This document shows positions 1 to 7,434 of a stretch of 40,585 bases of DNA, one piece after another (the first letter of the stretch is position 1; each line of letters begins with the position of its first letter). Source of the stretch: Nevskia sp. (GTDB lineage Bacteria; Pseudomonadota; Gammaproteobacteria; Nevskiales; Nevskiaceae); the NCBI GenBank assembly GCA_031291075.1, contig JARLJS010000104.1, forward strand, positions 1 through 40,585. Reading direction: 5' to 3'. A program made the position numbers and the translations under genes. Under the pieces are notes generated by a model. That model saw only the letters and a program-made list of their open reading frames with translations. It ran no database searches and was not told the DNA's origin.

Positions 1-12
1 AATTTCTTCGTC

Positions 13-92
13 ATTCCCGCGCAGGCGGGAATCCAGTTTTCGATTTTGCACGAAGCTCCAAAGCAGAACTGGGTCCCCGCCTCCGCGGGGAC
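13..92. repeat. Pair of REP-like palindromes
   Basis: Two short perfect hairpins lie close together: ATTCCCGC / GCGGGAAT around a GCAG loop (13-32), and GTCCCCGC / GCGGGGAC around a CTCC loop (73-92). The same style of GC-rich palindrome with a four-base loop recurs at 12052-12072 and 12199-12219, next to tRNA-Gln. This is the usual look of dispersed extragenic palindromes in high-GC proteobacteria. No coding potential is seen in positions 1-250 apart from these repeats. Confidence 0.7.
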
Positions 93-251
93 GACAGTCC
101 CAACTTAATAAACGGATTTCCAACTCACCACACTAGGGCATATGAATCTCGACAGGCTGGGGCGGGGATCAATCTGTACCTCGGCATCAGCAAGGCCGGT
201 TATTCCCCGGCTTCAGCTTTGGGGAGGCTGATGTGCGCTGAGCTGATGGCT

Positions 252-1100
252 CTACTGCAGGCTGAGCTCCCTGTCGATCCGGCGCGTGACGCGATCGACG
301 TAAAGTTCCAATGAGCGGCCACCGCCGGGCGCTGCAGCGGACTCGTCGAGCCGGTGCACGACCAGCATCGCGATGCAGCACCCGTCGGGGCTGAAGCCGC
401 GTTCCTCGATGCGGTAGTCGCTTGGCGACCAGCCCCTGGTTCGGGCCAGGTAGGCCTTGACCGTCTCGGGTTCGGGGAGGTTGGCGGCGGCCATACGCAC
501 GTCCACGAGTCCGGTTGTGTTGTCCCGCGACGTGTAACTTCCCGTCCAGCCTTCACGCGCGTAGTACAACTCCTCGTAGCGCCAGACCATGTCGAGGGTC
601 GCACCGGAGCGCTTGCGCCACGTAAGCCGGAAATAGAGGTTGCGTCTCCGGGTCGGCGAGATGCCGGTCATGAAGTTGAGGTCGAAGGGCGTTGGCCAGG
701 CCAGCACGCTGCGGTCGAGCACGAGCGCCACATCGTCGCCGGGGTCCGGAGCAAAGGGGATATCGGTCCGGCCGGACTTGTCCGGCAAGCCGATACGGAC
801 ACCCAAGGGAAAGACCTTGTTTCCGGTGTGGACCTGAATACGACCGTCCGGGTCGACGTCAATGCCTATTGCATGCAGCCTGCCGCCGCGGTCGGTGACC
901 TCGAGTGCATAGTCACCGATCGCAATGTTCCCCGGCGAATACACCAAGGGCCCCGCCGGCAGGGTCTTCACACGCACGGTTGCAAAGCGGTCAACCAGCA
1001 GAACTATCCACCGTCCGGCGAAAAGCCATACAAGCACCCCGCCCCCGATTGCCAGGATCGGCAACCACAAGGCCTGCATGCTCGAGAGCCTGAATGGCAT
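252..1100 (-). CDS. Unrecognised single-pass membrane protein
   Basis: I do not recognise this protein. The reading frame is open up to 1352, but the first 84 codons look non-coding. I prefer the Met at 1100 (282 aa) or the one at 1079, because a hydrophobic anchor (LWLPILAIGGGVLVWLFAG) begins just after them. Neither start has a strong ribosome site. After the anchor the protein is soluble and mixed in composition. It has a Trp/Tyr-rich patch in the middle (WRYEELYYAREGWTGSY) and ends in REL-SLQ. An N-terminal anchor followed by one domain suggests a periplasm-facing or membrane-associated protein. It lies inside the presumed integrated element with no operon partner, so the context gives no function. 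It could also be the remnant of a larger gene. Confidence 0.5.
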   Translation of the reverse strand: MPFRLSSMQALWLPILAIGGGVLVWLFAGRWIVLLVDRFATVRVKTLPAGPLVYSPGNIAIGDYALEVTDRGGRLHAIGIDVDPDGRIQVHTGNKVFPLGVRIGLPDKSGRTDIPFAPDPGDDVALVLDRSVLAWPTPFDLNFMTGISPTRRRNLYFRLTWRKRSGATLDMVWRYEELYYAREGWTGSYTSRDNTTGLVDVRMAAANLPEPETVKAYLARTRGWSPSDYRIEERGFSPDGCCIAMLVVHRLDESAAAPGGGRSLELYVDRVTRRIDRELSLQ

Positions 1101-1595
1101 GCCGGACTGTACCGTTTTGCGGGGGACGGTCGCAACGCGGGCACGGGTCGAATAGAAGAGCCCGGCCGTCCGGGGGAAGACGGCCGGGCAAGACGCTGCG
1201 CGCTGCGCCGCCCTGGTCGAAATCGCCCACCAGAACCGCCCGTACTCGAAGGCGACCCGCGGCAACATTGACGTGGAGATCAAGCTGGTCTGATCGTGCA
1301 GCTCCACCGATCCGCATAGGGTCTCGGCGCCGATACCGTGTAGGGCTATCAATAGAAGGTCGGGAAATATGCGAGATGCCCAGGCTCTATAGTCGCTGGC
1401 AGGGCGGTTGCCTCATGTTCGGGAGAAGCTGATAGGTGTGCGCAGCGGAACGTGTGCAGGCACGCTTCGGCGACGGCGACATCGTCGGGTTCCCCGGCGG
1501 GCGGTACGCGCGCTTGCCGGTCATGCCAATGAGTCCCGCTTATACCAGGATTTTTGCAGGAAAAGCAAAAGGACACCCAGCCGCCCGCCGCGGGG

Positions 1596-1705
1596 TCAGG
1601 CGATCAGGCCGAAGTAGTAGAGCGTCCCGGTCGCCAACATGCCCAGCAGGCTGAAAGCCATGATGCCGGCGCCGATGGCGTCCTGGTGTTGCAGCAGCGG
1701 GTATC
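1596..1705 (-). pseudogene. C-terminal scrap of a membrane protein
   Basis: About 35 codons read on the minus strand as a plausible protein end: a short charged stretch, then a hydrophobic helix (GIMAFSLLGMLATGTLYYFG) and a stop. Upstream of this the frame turns into arginine- and proline-rich sequence that looks non-coding. The likely explanation is the tail of a small membrane protein cut off by recombination near position 1700, where the plus-strand HNH frame starts to look coding. The parent family is not recognised. Positions 1101-1595 hold nothing else I can support. Confidence 0.25.
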
Positions 1706-1816
1706 GGCGAATGGGGAGCCTGGAATGCCGAGGTAAGCGACCGGGGCGGGACATTTGTAGTTGACACCTATTCAACGGGCCGGCCTTCGGAGCCCACTTG
1801 GCGTACACCTGCAGAC

Positions 1817-2170
1817 GTGCCGGTATTGTTGGAAGGTGCAATGCGGCAAGTGGAGTTGACCACCTACGAGCGCAACGCCACGGCGCGCCGGCTTTGCATT
1901 GAGCACTATGGGCCAACTTGCCAAGCGTGTGGCCTCAGCTACGAAGAAAAATATGGCTCCATTGGCGCGGATCTCATCCACGTCCACCATGTCACACCGC
2001 TAGCCGAGATTGGGGAGGCGTACCAGGTTGACCCGGTGCGCGACCTCATCCCTTTGTGTGCAACTTGCCACCATGTGGCGCATAGGCGCAATCCGCCGTA
2101 CACCGTAGGGGAGATCAGAAGCGCCATTCATGTCCAAGCTTTACGCCGCCCGGCCATAGACATACTGTGA
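1817..2170 (+). CDS. HNH endonuclease domain protein, possibly 5'-truncated
   Basis: This is a compact HNH nuclease (117 aa from a GTG). The first zinc-knuckle pair is in TCQACG, the catalytic His pair in HVHHVTPL, and the second knuckle in CATCHHVAHRR. The spacing and the linking sequence (EHYGP, YGSIGADLIH, VDPVRDLIPLC) match the McrA-like HNH group, which usually forms the C-terminal half of a longer nuclease. The frame is open and protein-like for another 35-45 codons upstream of 1817, as far as a TGA at 1661, yet it has no ATG there. The gene has therefore either lost its 5' part or starts at this GTG. Its 3' end overlaps the decayed SNF2 remnant on the other strand. The metal and catalytic residues are intact, so nuclease activity is possible. 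The neighbours suggest a degraded defence or mobile cargo. Confidence 0.7.
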   Translation: MPVLLEGAMRQVELTTYERNATARRLCIEHYGPTCQACGLSYEEKYGSIGADLIHVHHVTPLAEIGEAYQVDPVRDLIPLCATCHHVAHRRNPPYTVGEIRSAIHVQALRRPAIDIL

Positions 2171-2825
2171 CCCATTAGTGCTGTTGGCCGCTACATAAGC
2201 GGGGATACGGAATACCAGTGTTACGCAAACATCCGTTTCCATTGCTGGCCGCCATTCTACCGGGCCTGTATACCGTTCCGCCCACTCTGTGTAGATGCGG
2301 CGCGCGTTGGCGTCGCTGTTGCTGCCGTTGAACAGTACAACGCTATCTGCGTGATCCGTTTTTGACAGTAGAGAGAGCAGGTATTCCTGAGTCCGCCGGG
2401 ACTCCGTAAAGATGATCGCCTTCTTGGGTGCGCCCAGTTCTGCAAGCCGGATGAAGGCGGCTTTGAGCGCCTGCAGTAACGCCAGACCCTTGGCGTTTTC
2501 TGTGATGGATACCGCGAGGTGGCGAAAGCCCTCAAGGTCTTTGACCTCGGCGCGGATGGCCGCGATCTCTTGAGCAGTTGATGAGAATGCGCCGCCTGCG
2601 CTCAGCCCATCGCTGCGCAATGAGCAGGCCCGCCTCAATTGTTTTGCCTAGCCCGACTTCGTCAGCCAGGATCACACCCTTGGAGAGTGGGTTGCTTGTG
2701 GCAAACAGTGCGGCGTCTATCTGGTGAGGGTTGAGATCGACTTGCGCGTCCAGCAGCGTACCGGCCATCCGGTCAATGGAATTAGCCGCGCCCTTTACGG
2801 TGAGCTGATGGGCGAAGTACGCAAG
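2141..2825 (-). pseudogene. Broken SNF2-family helicase (two fused fragments)
   Basis: Two pieces of a SNF2/RapA-type helicase are read in different frames of the minus strand. The upstream piece (about 2825-2585) starts AYFAHQL, contains the Q-motif-like LNPHQIDAALFA and the Walker A loop ADEVGLGKTIEAGL, and stops making sense right after AERRRRIL. The second piece (about 2590-2265) carries the region leading into the second RecA domain (KKAIIFTESRRTQEYL, then IYTEWAERY) and then diverges into unrelated sequence. Everything from motif Ia to motif III, and everything after motif IV, is missing. An interstitial deletion near 2585 with a frame change fits best. SNF2 helicases of this kind are common in phage-defence islands. 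This copy cannot be functional. Its N-terminal edge abuts the TraI remnant at about 2822. Confidence 0.7.
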
Positions 2826-3187
2826 GCGAACGCAAGACGCTCCACACGGACCGCGTGCTCCCAGTGGAACACGGCTATGCCGCCACCGGCCACAGTGCCC
2901 AGGGGCTAGGTGCGGATCGGGTCCTGCTGGACAAGGACGCGAAGGCACGGACAACAGATCACCGCAGCTTCTATACCGACTTGACGCGGGCGAAGCAGGC
3001 CGCGGTCATCTATACCAATGACCGCAGCGCCTTGCCGGTAAGCATCGTGCGGCAGTCGCAGAAGACGGCGGCGCTGGACGTGGCCGGTCCGCGGCGGCAG
3101 CAAGCGGAGCACACCGCCGAGAGCGCACATTCAAAGCAAGGTCCATCCCTGGCGCCAAACAGCGCGCCAGCGATGGGGCCAGGTTGA
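2825..3187 (+). pseudogene. C-terminal remnant of a TraI/TrwC (MobF) relaxase-helicase
   Basis: The translation keeps the last helicase motifs of the conjugative relaxase family: HGYAATGHSAQGLGADRVL (superfamily 1 motif V) and RSFYTDLTRAKQAAVIYTND (motif VI, with the TRA arginine). A low-complexity tail follows, ending at 3187. Family members are normally well over 900 aa, so only about the last 120 residues survive. The coding signal extends upstream of the apparent start at 2855 back to about 2825, where it meets the SNF2 remnant head to head. This shows that the element once carried, or recombined with, a conjugative DNA-transfer module. No relaxase active site, oriT or type IV secretion gene is visible in the window. 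Confidence 0.65.
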
Positions 3188-3196
3188 GGTTCGCCG

Positions 3197-3625
3197 ATGT
3201 CGGACGACATCCGCGAACCGGCTCCGGCGGAGGCGCCGGAGCCGGCGGGGCGCGCCGCTGCGCTGATCTTGCAGCCGCGCCTGATCCGCATGCGCGATGC
3301 ACCGCGCTATCTCGGCATGACGCGCGATCACTTCAATGCGCTGGTGCGCCCGCACGTCACGGAGATTCCCTTTGGCCGGCAGTGCATTGCCTTTGATCGG
3401 CTTGAATTGGATGGATGGACGGAGGACTATAAGAGGCGCTGTGGTCGTCCCGTACCTCCAATATCCAATAGGAGGTCCACATGGGACGTACACGAACACC
3501 AGGGCTCGTCCAGAGGGGCGAAATCTGGTGGATTGAGAAGGAAGTCCGAGGCTATGGCCGCATTCGAGAAAGCACTGGAGCACGCGACCTCGAACGGGCG
3601 GCGGAAGTCCTCAACCACAAACTGA
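3197..3625 (+). CDS. Excisionase/AlpA-like DNA-binding protein overlapping integrase
   Basis: This is a 142-aa protein with a helix-turn-helix-like core (LIRMRDAPRYLGMTRDHFNA, residues about 30-49) and a wing-like segment with a charged helix (IPFGRQCIAFDRLELDGW). The layout matches the small regulators that sit directly upstream of tyrosine integrases and act as recombination directionality factors or repressors. The last 48 codons overlap the integrase gene by 145 nt in another frame. The tail (WDVHEH..., then AFEKALEHATSNGRRKS) resembles what I recall from other members, which suggests genuine double coding. It starts 10 nt after the TraI remnant. Function is inferred from architecture; regulation of integration and excision is the likely role. 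Confidence 0.7.
   Translation: MSDDIREPAPAEAPEPAGRAAALILQPRLIRMRDAPRYLGMTRDHFNALVRPHVTEIPFGRQCIAFDRLELDGWTEDYKRRCGRPVPPISNRRSTWDVHEHQGSSRGAKSGGLRRKSEAMAAFEKALEHATSNGRRKSSTTN
3470..3476 (+). promoter_or_regulatory. Strong ribosome-binding site for the integrase
   Basis: AGGAGGT lies 4 nt before the integrase ATG at 3481, inside the reading frame of the upstream excisionase-like gene. It fixes the integrase start and supports the dual-coding overlap, because translation starts well within the preceding gene. Confidence 0.8.
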
Positions 3626-4641
3626 ATGAGGTAAGAAAGGCCAAGCAGTTCGGGGTCCGGCCAACCCGGACGTTCCGCGAAGCGGCGACGTTCTACCTGG
3701 AAAGCAACGGGCACAAACGCTCCCTGGGTCGGGATGCGCAGGATTTGCGGTCGCTGGACCCTTTCATCGGGGACCTGGCGCTACCACAGGTCCACATGGG
3801 AACACTCCAGCCTTTCATCGACGCGCGCCGGAAAGAGACGGTTTCCAGCAAGGGTCGGCGCAAGAAAGGAGTGGCCGCAGGCACTATCAACCGGGCGTTG
3901 CGGATTGCACGGTTGATCCTGAATCTCGCGGCGCGGTTATGGCGCGATGAATTCGGGCTGACCTGGCTCGAAACGGCTCCGATGATTGTGGAGCTGCCCG
4001 AGCCAAACAAGCGCAAGCCGTATCCCGTGAGCTGGGACGAGCAATCGCTCCTGCTGCGGCATCTGCCCAAGCATCTGCGCCGGATGGCGCTGTACGCGGC
4101 CAATACGGGTTGCCGCGAACAGGAAGTGGTGCAGTTGAATTGGGCGTGGGAAATGCAGGTGCCGGAGCTGGATACGAGCGTGTTTGTCATCCCAGCGTGG
4201 CTGGCGAAGAACGGCCAGGAACGCATCGTGGTGCTCAACCGCATGGCAAAGCACATTGTTGATGTGCAGCGGGGCAGGCATCCGGAGCGGGTCTTTACCT
4301 ACAAGGATCGGCCGGTGACGAAGATGTACAACACGGCCTGGAAGCATGGGCGCCGCGAGGCGTCGCAGCGCTACCAGGAGGTGTTGAAACGTCCGTGTCC
4401 CGAGGGCTTCAAAAGGGTGCGGGTCCACGACCTCAAGCACACCTGCGGACGACGCCTACGGGCGGCGGGCGTAGGACTTGAGGATCGCCAGGACATCCTG
4501 GGCCACAAGTCCAGCCGCATCACGACCGATTATTCGGCGGCGGAACTCCGCCATTTGATCGGTGCAGTGGAGAGGGTTTGGAAGCCCAATCCCCACAAAA
4601 GCCCCACAGTGCTTTCTTTGGTGGTGAGAAAAGCAGCGTAA
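3481..4641 (+). CDS. Tyrosine recombinase / integrase
   Basis: This 386-aa site-specific recombinase probably integrates the element at tRNA-Met. An N-terminal arm-binding part (1-60) and a SAM-like core-binding part (about 64-170) precede the catalytic domain (about 180-365). Visible active-site residues are R212 (NTGCREQEV), K243 (LAKNGQERI), H316 with K319 (HDLKHT), H342 (LGHKS) and the nucleophile Y351 (TTDYSAAE). The second catalytic arginine is replaced by lysine (HxxK rather than HxxR). I recall this change from this subgroup of bacterial integrases, so the enzyme may well be active. The stop codon lies 11 bp from the CCA end of tRNA-Met on the opposite strand, the classic arrangement for an element inserted at a tRNA 3' end. 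The gene overlaps the excisionase-like gene upstream by 145 nt. Confidence 0.92.
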   Translation: MGRTRTPGLVQRGEIWWIEKEVRGYGRIRESTGARDLERAAEVLNHKLNEVRKAKQFGVRPTRTFREAATFYLESNGHKRSLGRDAQDLRSLDPFIGDLALPQVHMGTLQPFIDARRKETVSSKGRRKKGVAAGTINRALRIARLILNLAARLWRDEFGLTWLETAPMIVELPEPNKRKPYPVSWDEQSLLLRHLPKHLRRMALYAANTGCREQEVVQLNWAWEMQVPELDTSVFVIPAWLAKNGQERIVVLNRMAKHIVDVQRGRHPERVFTYKDRPVTKMYNTAWKHGRREASQRYQEVLKRPCPEGFKRVRVHDLKHTCGRRLRAAGVGLEDRQDILGHKSSRITTDYSAAELRHLIGAVERVWKPNPHKSPTVLSLVVRKAA

Positions 4642-4652
4642 GTTGTTGATTT

Positions 4653-4729
4653 TGGTGGCTAGAGGCGGGATCGAACCGCCGACCTCAGCATTATGAGTGC
4701 CGCGCTCTAACCGTCTGAGCTACCTAGCC
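4653..4729 (-). tRNA. tRNA-Met (CAT), elongator type
   Basis: The 77-nt cloverleaf includes an encoded CCA. The acceptor GGCTAGG pairs with TCTAGCC. The anticodon stem CGGCA / TGCTG encloses the loop CTCATAA, with CAT as anticodon, and the T-arm is GGCGGTTCGATCCCGCC. The G1:C72 pair and overall similarity to E. coli metT favour elongator methionine over initiator tRNA. A tRNA-Ile2 read through lysidine-modified CAT cannot be fully excluded from sequence alone. The 3' end is the probable attachment site of the neighbouring integrase element. Confidence 0.93.
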
Positions 4730-4736
4730 ACTGAGG

Positions 4737-4772
4737 GGCCGAAAGTTTAAATAAAACCGCGGGTTTTGTCAT
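4737..4772 (-). promoter_or_regulatory. tRNA-Met promoter with GC-rich discriminator
   Basis: On the minus strand, ATGACA (4772-4767) is followed after 17 bp by TAAACT (4749-4744), then by a C/G-rich discriminator (TTCGGCCCC) just before the tRNA 5' end at 4729. Near-consensus boxes with a GC-rich discriminator are typical of stringently controlled stable-RNA promoters in proteobacteria. The call is by eye. Confidence 0.55.
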
Positions 4773-4804
4773 GCCGGGCCGGCGGGGCTGGCCCGGCGTG
4801 GCGC

Positions 4805-6037
4805 TCAGCCGCGCCGGCGCAGGGGCAGTTGCCGCACGGTGCTGGACGGCGGCGTTTCGCCCCGGTAGAGGTAGTCCCGCGTCAGGGGCAGGCGTTCGCG
4901 GGAGCGGGTCAGCTGGGCGTGGAACACCAGCAGGTCGCCCCAGCGGAAGCCGGCTTCGGACACCAGCAGGTAGAACTCCCACATGCGGCAGAAGCGTTCG
5001 CCCAGGGTGGCGGCGTAGTGGGCGCGGCGGGCCTGGAAGCGGCGGTTCCATTCGGCCAGGGTCTCGGCGTAGTGCAGGCGCCACACTTCCAGGTCGTTCA
5101 GGATCAGTTCCTGCGGTTCGACCGCGGTCATGATCTCGGAGGCGGAGGGGATGTAGCCGCCAGGGAAGATGTGCTTGCGGATCCAGGGGTTGCCGCCGGC
5201 GGGCGGGGTGCTGCGGCCGATGGTGTGGAGCAGGGCGGTGCCCTGCGGCGCCAGCAGGTCGTGCACCTGCCGGAAGAAGGTGGGGTACTGCGGCCGGCCG
5301 ACGTGCTCGAACATGCCCACGCTGACGATGGCGTCGTATTGGCCGCGCGTGTCGCGGTAGTCCTGCAGGCGGAACTCCACACGGTCGCCCAGGCGCCGCT
5401 CGGCGGCGCGGCGCTGCGCAACCTTGTGCTGTTCCTCCGACAGGGTGATGCCGGTCACTTGCACGTCGAAGTTGCGCGCCAGGTACAGGGCCAGGCTGCC
5501 CCAGCCGCAGCCGATGTCCAGCACCCGCGCGCCCGGTTTCAGGTCCAGCTTGGCCGCGATGTGCGCGCACTTGGCCTGCTGCGCCGCTTCCAGGTCCATG
5601 CCGGGCTCGCGGAAATAGGCGCAGGAGTAATGCAGATCGCGGTCGAGGAAATCGGCGTAGAACGATTCGTCCAGGTCGTAGTGGTGATGGACGTTGTGGC
5701 GGCTGCGCAGCGGGTTGTTGAATTCGCCGACCCGGGCCAGCACGTTTCCGGCCCAGCGGGCGAAGCCGCCGGTCTGCGCCGAGGCACGCATGCGCATGGC
5801 CACTTCCAGCACCCGCAGCAGGTCGCCGTCCGCCGGTTCCCAGGCGCCATCCATGTAGCCTTCGGGCACACGCAGTTGGGGGTTGAGCAGCATGCCCAAC
5901 AGTGCGGCGGGGTCGTTCAGCCGCAGGATCGCGCGCGGTTCGCTGTGCCCCAGGGTCCAGGCACTTCCGTCCTGAGCGCGGAATTCCAGGCTGCCTTGCC
6001 GGAACTTTCGACCCACTCTCGCGAGTATGGTCTGCAT
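4805..6037 (-). CDS. cfa: Cyclopropane-fatty-acyl-phospholipid synthase family protein
   Basis: This 410-aa SAM-dependent methyltransferase of the CFA synthase family would add a methylene bridge to unsaturated acyl chains of membrane phospholipids, using S-adenosylmethionine. The N-terminal region (1-115) is the family's lipid-binding part. HHHYDLDESFYADFLD (117-132) and YSCAYF (137-142) are family signatures, and the SAM-binding glycine motif is LDIGCGWGSLALYLA (173-187). EHVG (244-247) and IFPGGYIPS (290-298) are further conserved family segments. The open frame continues upstream to 6133, but similarity begins at the Met at 6037, which sits exactly one promoter discriminator behind a perfect TATAAT. 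The gene stands alone between tRNA-Met and ychF. A related mycolic-acid-type or other fatty-acid methyltransferase is the main alternative. Confidence 0.88.
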   Translation of the reverse strand: MQTILARVGRKFRQGSLEFRAQDGSAWTLGHSEPRAILRLNDPAALLGMLLNPQLRVPEGYMDGAWEPADGDLLRVLEVAMRMRASAQTGGFARWAGNVLARVGEFNNPLRSRHNVHHHYDLDESFYADFLDRDLHYSCAYFREPGMDLEAAQQAKCAHIAAKLDLKPGARVLDIGCGWGSLALYLARNFDVQVTGITLSEEQHKVAQRRAAERRLGDRVEFRLQDYRDTRGQYDAIVSVGMFEHVGRPQYPTFFRQVHDLLAPQGTALLHTIGRSTPPAGGNPWIRKHIFPGGYIPSASEIMTAVEPQELILNDLEVWRLHYAETLAEWNRRFQARRAHYAATLGERFCRMWEFYLLVSEAGFRWGDLLVFHAQLTRSRERLPLTRDYLYRGETPPSSTVRQLPLRRRG

Positions 6038-6072
6038 GGTCAAATTATAGCCGTTTTCCGTCGGCAACTTTG
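6038..6072 (-). promoter_or_regulatory. Promoter of the CFA synthase gene, probably leaderless transcript
   Basis: A perfect TATAAT (6049-6044) is followed by only six bases (TTGACC) before the ATG at 6037. If transcription starts 7 nt after the -10 box, the A of ATG is +1 and the mRNA has no 5' leader. No Shine-Dalgarno sequence is present. The -35 region is weak (TCAAAG-like, 18-bp spacing). Confidence 0.6.
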
Positions 6073-6157
6073 ACCCCGCCAGCCTCCGGGAAGTTCGCCA
6101 ACGCGGCGGCTTGGCCGCGTGCGCTTGGCGCATCTTTGGTTTGGATACATTGTGGTG

Positions 6158-6187
6158 TTCCCCTCTCCCGCCTGCGGGAGAGGGGAA
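6158..6187. repeat. REP-like palindrome
   Basis: This is a perfect inverted repeat with 14-bp arms (TTCCCCTCTCCCGC / GCGGGAGAGGGGAA) and a two-base loop. The same unit appears in the block at 8842-8950. It lies just downstream of ychF and may also stabilise or end that transcript, but there is no clear U-tract. Confidence 0.75.
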
Positions 6188-6214
6188 AGCATGTGTGCGG
6201 GTAGAGAGAAACGC

Positions 6215-7306
6215 TCAGACGTTGAAGCGGAAGTGCATCACGTCGCCTTCCTGCACCACGTATTCCTTGCCTTCCAGGCGCCAGCGGCCGGCTTCCTTGG
6301 CGCCGGCTTCGCCCTTGTACTGGATGAAATCCTCGTAGGCGATCACCTCGGCGCGGATGAAGCCGCGCTCAAAGTCGGTGTGGATCACCCCGGCGGCCTG
6401 CGGCCCGGTGGCGCCGACTTTCACCGTCCAGGCCCGCACTTCCTGCACGCCGGCGGTGAAGTAGGTCTGCAGGCCGAGCAGATGGTAGGCGGTGCGGATC
6501 ACGCGGTTGAGGCCGGGTTCCTCCAGGCCCAGGTCGGCCAGGAAGGGGACCTTGTCGGCCTCGTCGAGCTGGGCGATCTCTGCCTCGATGGCGGCGCAGA
6601 CGATCACCACCTCGGCGTTCTCCTTGGCGGCGAAGCCTTTCACGCGCTCCACCATCTCGTTGCCGTCCAGGCCTTTTTCGTCGACGTTGGCGATGTAGAG
6701 GGTGGGCTTGGCGGTGATCAGGTGCAGCTCGCGCAGCATCCCGCGCTCCTCCGCGTCCAGGCTCAGGCCGCGCACCGGCTGGCCCTGGTCCAGGTGCGCC
6801 TGCACCCGCTGCAGCAGCCCCTGGCGGACGATGGCCGCCTTGTCGCCGGCGCGGGCCAGCTTGGCGGCGCGGTCGAGCGCCTTGGTCACGCTTTCCAGGT
6901 CGGCCAGCGCCAGCTCGGTGTTGATCACCTCGATGTCGTTCAGCGGATTGACGCCGCCGGCCACGTGGATCACGTCGTCGTTGACAAAGCAGCGCACCAC
7001 GTGGGCGATGGCGTCGGTCTCGCGGATGTGGGCCAGGAACTGGTTGCCCAGGCCTTCGCCCTTGCTGGCGCCGGCGACCAGGCCGGCGATGTCCACGAAC
7101 TCCACCGTGGCGGGCAGGATGCGCTGCGGCTTGACGATCTCGGCCAGCGCCTGCAGGCGCGTGTCCGGCACCGGCACCACCCCCACGTTCGGGTCGATGG
7201 TGCAGAAGGGGTAATTCTCGGCCGCGATCTGCGCCTTGGTCAGGGCGTTGAACAGGGTGGATTTGCCGACGTTGGGGAGACCGACGATGCCGCACTTGAT
7301 GCCCAT
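6215..7306 (-). CDS. ychF: Redox-regulated ribosome-binding ATPase YchF (Obg family)
   Basis: The 363 aa equal the usual length of YchF/OLA1, a universally conserved P-loop protein of the Obg group that binds ribosomes and prefers ATP over GTP. The start [20 protein letters not shown] gives the Walker A loop (residues 9-17). [11 protein letters not shown] is the switch region and [19 protein letters not shown] the G3-like motif. The C-terminal TGS-like domain ends MHFRFNV, as in the family. The frame runs upstream to 7564, but the Met at 7306 is the conserved start. The pth-ychF neighbourhood is conserved in gammaproteobacteria. Here a plus-strand peptidase gene and a REP block have been inserted between the two genes. 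Confidence 0.97.
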   Translation of the reverse strand: MGIKCGIVGLPNVGKSTLFNALTKAQIAAENYPFCTIDPNVGVVPVPDTRLQALAEIVKPQRILPATVEFVDIAGLVAGASKGEGLGNQFLAHIRETDAIAHVVRCFVNDDVIHVAGGVNPLNDIEVINTELALADLESVTKALDRAAKLARAGDKAAIVRQGLLQRVQAHLDQGQPVRGLSLDAEERGMLRELHLITAKPTLYIANVDEKGLDGNEMVERVKGFAAKENAEVVIVCAAIEAEIAQLDEADKVPFLADLGLEEPGLNRVIRTAYHLLGLQTYFTAGVQEVRAWTVKVGATGPQAAGVIHTDFERGFIRAEVIAYEDFIQYKGEAGAKEAGRWRLEGKEYVVQEGDVMHFRFNV

Positions 7307-7434
7307 GACTCTCTGCGCTTGCCCGCTGAAAAAGGGGCATAGCTTAGCCGAGAAGGGGCGCCCCCGCCGGTTTGTCCGCGCCGCGCGGGCTGGGGCATGA
7401 TGATGGCCGCACTGGCCGGGAGGCGTGGACCGCC

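Noticed and set aside
1-200. Left attachment site of the integrated element
   Set aside because: No copy of the tRNA-Met 3' end is present here; only REP-like palindromes are seen.
1349-1816. Several 60-110-codon frames on both strands between the membrane protein and the HNH gene
   Set aside because: None shows a domain, ribosome site or consistent composition; only the terminal hydrophobic scrap at 1596-1705 looks like former coding sequence.
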